Source of the DNA: Tessaracoccus rhinocerotis
GTDB taxonomy: Bacteria > Actinomycetota > Actinomycetes > Propionibacteriales > Propionibacteriaceae
DNA: 64,000 bases
Assembly: GCF_007197885.1 (NCBI RefSeq)
Contig: NZ_VKKG01000007.1
Span: forward strand, 1 to 64,000
Reading direction: 5' to 3'
In this document: positions 61,454 through 64,000 of the stretch, piece by piece
Position numbering within the stretch: the first letter of the stretch is position 1
How the letters are laid out: each line of letters starts with the position of its first letter
The notes under the pieces: model-generated
Seen by the model: the letters and a program-made list of their open reading frames with translations, nothing else
Databases searched by the model: none
What the model was told of the DNA's origin: nothing
Position numbers and translations under genes: made by a program

Positions 61454-62173
61454 ATGTATGACAAGTTGGGTCACGACAAACTCGTGATGCAGCTGGTTGA
61501 CCATCTCCGTTCCCTGAACATCCGGGACGGCATGGCGCTCCCGAGCGAAGCCAGCCTCATGTCGGACCTCGGGCTCGGCAGGCAGCAGCTCCGCGAGGCG
61601 CTTCGCGTCCTGGAGGGGTTCGGGGCCATCGAGGCGAGGCAGGGCGCGCGGCGTCGCTGGCGTGGCGTCCACCTGGGTGAGCTCGTCTCGTTGTCGGCCC
61701 AGCTGATCGGCTCGCCGCACCAGACCCTCGCGGAGCTCCTGGCCGTGCGCCAGGCGCTCGAGACGTCGATGCTCGCCAAGGTGATCCAGCTGCACACCCG
61801 CAGCAGCCTGGACGAACTGCTCCGCATCGGCCACGCCATGGAGGAGCGCGCCCACGAGGGCAAGTCGTTCGCCGACCTCGACGAGCAGTTCCACCTCGGA
61901 CTCTTCGCGCCGTTGGGGAACGACACCCTGGAGGGCATCGTCGGCGCCTTCTGGACCCTGCTCGACGTCGTCGAGCACGAGAACCCGAGCGTGGCCGTGG
62001 ACCCCGTGGTGGCGGAGATGCACACCGCCATCGTCGAGGCCATCGTCGAGGGCGACTACGACCTAGCCGTCCACGAACTGGACACACATTTCTACGGGGT
62101 GCGTCGTCGGGTCTCCCGGCGCAGCACCACCGCACCAAGCGCAGCGCCCGCGCATCGCAGCACCGTGCGCTGA
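61454..62173 (+). CDS. FadR-subfamily GntR transcriptional regulator
   Basis: A 239-residue regulator. The winged HTH (about 5-70) shows DKLVMQLVDHLRSLNIRDGM, ALPSEASLMSDLGLGRQQLR and EALRVLEGFGAIEARQGARR. The C-terminal FCD all-helical domain has LLAVRQALETSMLAKVIQLH, DLDEQFHLGLFAPLGNDTLE (metal-ligand Asp/His) and EMHTAIVEAIVEGDYDLAVH. It stands 34 bases upstream of an ABC binding-protein gene in the same direction, so it probably regulates that sugar operon and itself via the paired palindromes at 61357-61391. ATG 61454 has GGAGGTG upstream. Confidence 0.87.
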   Translation: MYDKLGHDKLVMQLVDHLRSLNIRDGMALPSEASLMSDLGLGRQQLREALRVLEGFGAIEARQGARRRWRGVHLGELVSLSAQLIGSPHQTLAELLAVRQALETSMLAKVIQLHTRSSLDELLRIGHAMEERAHEGKSFADLDEQFHLGLFAPLGNDTLEGIVGAFWTLLDVVEHENPSVAVDPVVAEMHTAIVEAIVEGDYDLAVHELDTHFYGVRRRVSRRSTTAPSAAPAHRSTVR

Positions 62174-62207
62174 CCCATCACCAACCCATCAAGAGGAGTA
62201 GACCATC

Positions 62208-63488
62208 ATGAAGCGACGCTCATTCCTGGCCGGAGCCCTCGGCGGCACCGCCGGCCTTGCACTGACAGCCTGCGGCAACGGCGAGGCCGTCGACGGCGAC
62301 GGCGACGGACCGGGCGACTCGGCCGGCGGCCCGGTCGAGATCACCTACTGGCTGTGGCAGGACGACGCCACCGACTCCACCTGGACCGACCTCGCGGAGA
62401 GCTTCAACTCGGCGCAGTCCGACGTGAAGGTGACGCTCGAGACCATCCCGCTGGACCAGTACCAGAACAAGATCACCACGGCCGCGATGAACAACACCGG
62501 CCCCGACGCTGCCCGCTGCAAGGACTGGTGGATCGGCCAGTTCGCACCCGCCGGTGCCACCGCCGACCTGACGCCGTTCGTCGACGGCTGGGAGGCCAGG
62601 GACGACGTCGTCGAGGGCCTGTGGAAGACCGGCCGGCTCCCCGGTGAGGAGAGCATCTACATGCTCCCGCACCAGTACACGACCCTTTACATGTACTACC
62701 GCAAGGACTACTTCGCGGAGGTGGGGCTCGAGGCGCCGAAGACGCAGGACGAGTTCCTCGCCGCCGCGGAAGCCCTCACCGGCACGGACCGCTACGGCTT
62801 CGACGTCCGCGGTGGCGGCGGTGGACAGGACCAGTGGCTGGCCTGGATGTACGCGGGCGGCGCCAACCTCGTCGACGACGCCGGCGAGATCGTCCTCAAC
62901 GACGCCACCGGCGTCGAGGTCAACGAGAAGTACCTGAGCATCGTCACCGACCTGGAGGCCGCCCCGCCCGGCTCCATCACCGCCGCGTTCGCCGACGTCA
63001 AGACCAACTTCGCCAGTGGCCTGACCGCCATGATGATCCACCACCCGGGCTCGCTGGCCGAGATGACCGAGGTCTACGGCGACGACCTGGGCGTCATCCC
63101 CATCCCCGGCACCGGCTCGGGACCCTCGCGCACCCTGGGCGCCATGAGCGGCAACATCATCATGGCCCAGTCCGAGAAGCAGGAGGCCGCGTGGAAGTGG
63201 ATCTCCTGGCTCTCGGAGACCGAGCAGATGGCCACCATGTCCACCTCTCCCCAGGGGCAGCTCCCGGTCCTGAGCTCCGTCATGGAGATGGACGAGTTCA
63301 CCTCCGACCCGAACCTCAAGGTGGCCGTCGACGCCATCCCCGACGCCGTCACCTGGCCCGGACTGCCCGGCGTCGCGACCCTCGCGGGCAAGGAGTGGAA
63401 CCCCACCATCCAGCAGGGCTTCCAGGGTGAACTCACCAGCCAGGAGGTCGTGGACAAGATGGCCGCCGTGCTGGCGAGCGACGCCTGA
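62208..63488 (+). CDS. CUT1 sugar ABC transporter substrate-binding lipoprotein
   Basis: A 426-residue solute-binding protein. Leader MKRRSFLAGALGGTAGLALT with lipobox Cys22, an acidic Gly/Asp linker, then VEITYWLWQDDATDSTWTDL, AESFNSAQSDVKVTLETIPL, MYYRKDYFAEVGLEAPKTQD and the end EWNPTIQQGFQGELTSQEVV. It is distinct from the binding protein at 44251. The ligand is unknown but probably an oligosaccharide. Start ATG 62208 has AAGAGGAG upstream. The permease start overlaps its stop by one base. Confidence 0.9.
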   Translation: MKRRSFLAGALGGTAGLALTACGNGEAVDGDGDGPGDSAGGPVEITYWLWQDDATDSTWTDLAESFNSAQSDVKVTLETIPLDQYQNKITTAAMNNTGPDAARCKDWWIGQFAPAGATADLTPFVDGWEARDDVVEGLWKTGRLPGEESIYMLPHQYTTLYMYYRKDYFAEVGLEAPKTQDEFLAAAEALTGTDRYGFDVRGGGGGQDQWLAWMYAGGANLVDDAGEIVLNDATGVEVNEKYLSIVTDLEAAPPGSITAAFADVKTNFASGLTAMMIHHPGSLAEMTEVYGDDLGVIPIPGTGSGPSRTLGAMSGNIIMAQSEKQEAAWKWISWLSETEQMATMSTSPQGQLPVLSSVMEMDEFTSDPNLKVAVDAIPDAVTWPGLPGVATLAGKEWNPTIQQGFQGELTSQEVVDKMAAVLASDA

Positions 63489-64000
63489 TGCTGGCCGGGA
63501 AGCAGCCGACGCGCGCCCGCAAGAAGATGGGCAGGCGCGGCTACGAACCCTACGTGCTGCTGGCCCCGGCGATCATCCTGATCCTGGTCTTCGCCGGGTA
63601 CCCGCTGGTCAGGTCCATCTGGATGGCGTTCAACAAGGTGTCCGCCTTCACCGGCGAGATGGCCTTCGTCGGGTTCGACAACTTCGTCGCGATCACGCAG
63701 GCGCCTGACTTCTGGGGCAACCTCGGCCGAACCGGGATGTGGGTCGGAGGGGCAGTGTCCCTCCAACTGCTCGGTGGGTTGGTCCTGGCGCTGCTGATCA
63801 ACACGAAGTTCCCGCTGCGCGGCGTGTACCGCGGCCTCGTGATGGTGCCGTGGGCCACGCCGAGCGTGCTCGTCGCGCTGATGTGGAAGTGGCTGCTGGA
63901 CCCCAACAACGGGATCATCAGCAAGGCCCTGCGCGGCGTCGGCCTGGCCGACCGCCCCGTCGAGTTCCTGTCGGATCCGGCCATGGCGCTGCCCACCCTG
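63488..64000 (+). CDS. CUT1 sugar ABC transporter permease (partial, runs off window)
   Basis: The first 171 codons of a MalF/UgpA-like permease. After the basic start MLAGKQPTRARKKMGRRGYE comes the span VLLAPAIILILVFAGYPLVR, then MAFVGFDNFVAITQAPDFWG, the spans VGGAVSLQLLGGLVLALLIN and VMVPWATPSVLVALMWKWLL. The EAA loop lies beyond the window. The frame is open at the last base, so the gene is cut by the window edge and not truncated. ATG 63488 overlaps the binding-protein stop (TGATG). Confidence 0.9.
   Translation, partial: MLAGKQPTRARKKMGRRGYEPYVLLAPAIILILVFAGYPLVRSIWMAFNKVSAFTGEMAFVGFDNFVAITQAPDFWGNLGRTGMWVGGAVSLQLLGGLVLALLINTKFPLRGVYRGLVMVPWATPSVLVALMWKWLLDPNNGIISKALRGVGLADRPVEFLSDPAMALPTL

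Overview
The window is chromosomal DNA from a high-GC Gram-positive actinobacterium. Evidence includes strong GC3 bias, GTG/TTG starts, candidate leaderless promoters, a fused rmlC-rmlD gene, a WS/DGAT acyltransferase, YtrA-type GntR and LacI regulators, Tat-like lipoprotein leaders and a tRNA-Ser without encoded CCA. A Propionibacteriaceae-like host (Tessaracoccus/Arachnia type) is my best guess, but this is an inference from gene content, not from a marker gene.

Layout. 1-1.5 kb: a graveyard of IS110, IS3 and IS1634-type transposase remnants. 1.6-10.1 kb: a surface-polysaccharide locus (flippase, GT4, EpsG-like polymerase, GT2; visibly AT-richer than the rest) joined to a dTDP-L-rhamnose set (rmlCD, rmlB, divergent rmlA). 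10.4-17.3 kb: a decayed zone with an IS1634-family element flanked by 116-bp direct repeats, two genes each broken by a one-base insertion (membrane protein, histidine kinase), an intact response regulator, head-to-head truncated GH29 fucosidase and sulfatase genes, and two arrays of 23-bp-period repeats. 17.4-29.8 kb: housekeeping and general metabolism (methyltransferase-like, hydrolases, WS/DGAT, LacI, VOC protein, LMW-PTP, Dps, AEC transporter, glutaminase, DEAD-box helicase, membrane GT2 plus a 57-aa membrane protein). 30-39 kb: a glycoside-utilisation cluster (GPH symporter, AraC regulator, GH2-GH1-GH78). 39.7-51.3 kb: the most striking locus, described below. 51.4-64 kb: tRNA-Ser, CPBP protease/DUF1648/YtrA-type operon, phosphoesterase, a second complete rml set, DUF488, DUF4097 with a HicB-like protein, and the start of another GntR-controlled sugar ABC operon that runs off the window.

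Main result. Genes from 39.7 to 51.3 kb encode two DUF4185 (GH183) proteins, one DUF2961 (GH172) protein and one GH116 protein, with a CUT1 ABC importer (binding protein plus two permeases) and a LacI regulator. Two GH183 endo-D-arabinanases, a GH172 exo-alpha-D-arabinofuranosidase and a GH116 exo-beta-D-arabinofuranosidase are, to my knowledge, the set reported to dismantle mycobacterial D-arabinan (arabinogalactan, lipoarabinomannan) in Microbacterium. The locus therefore looks like a self-contained, regulated D-arabinan scavenging system: a secreted and a lipid-anchored endo-enzyme cut outside, the importer takes up oligosaccharides, and leaderless exo-enzymes finish inside. No ABC ATPase and no D-arabinose catabolic genes are present in the window.
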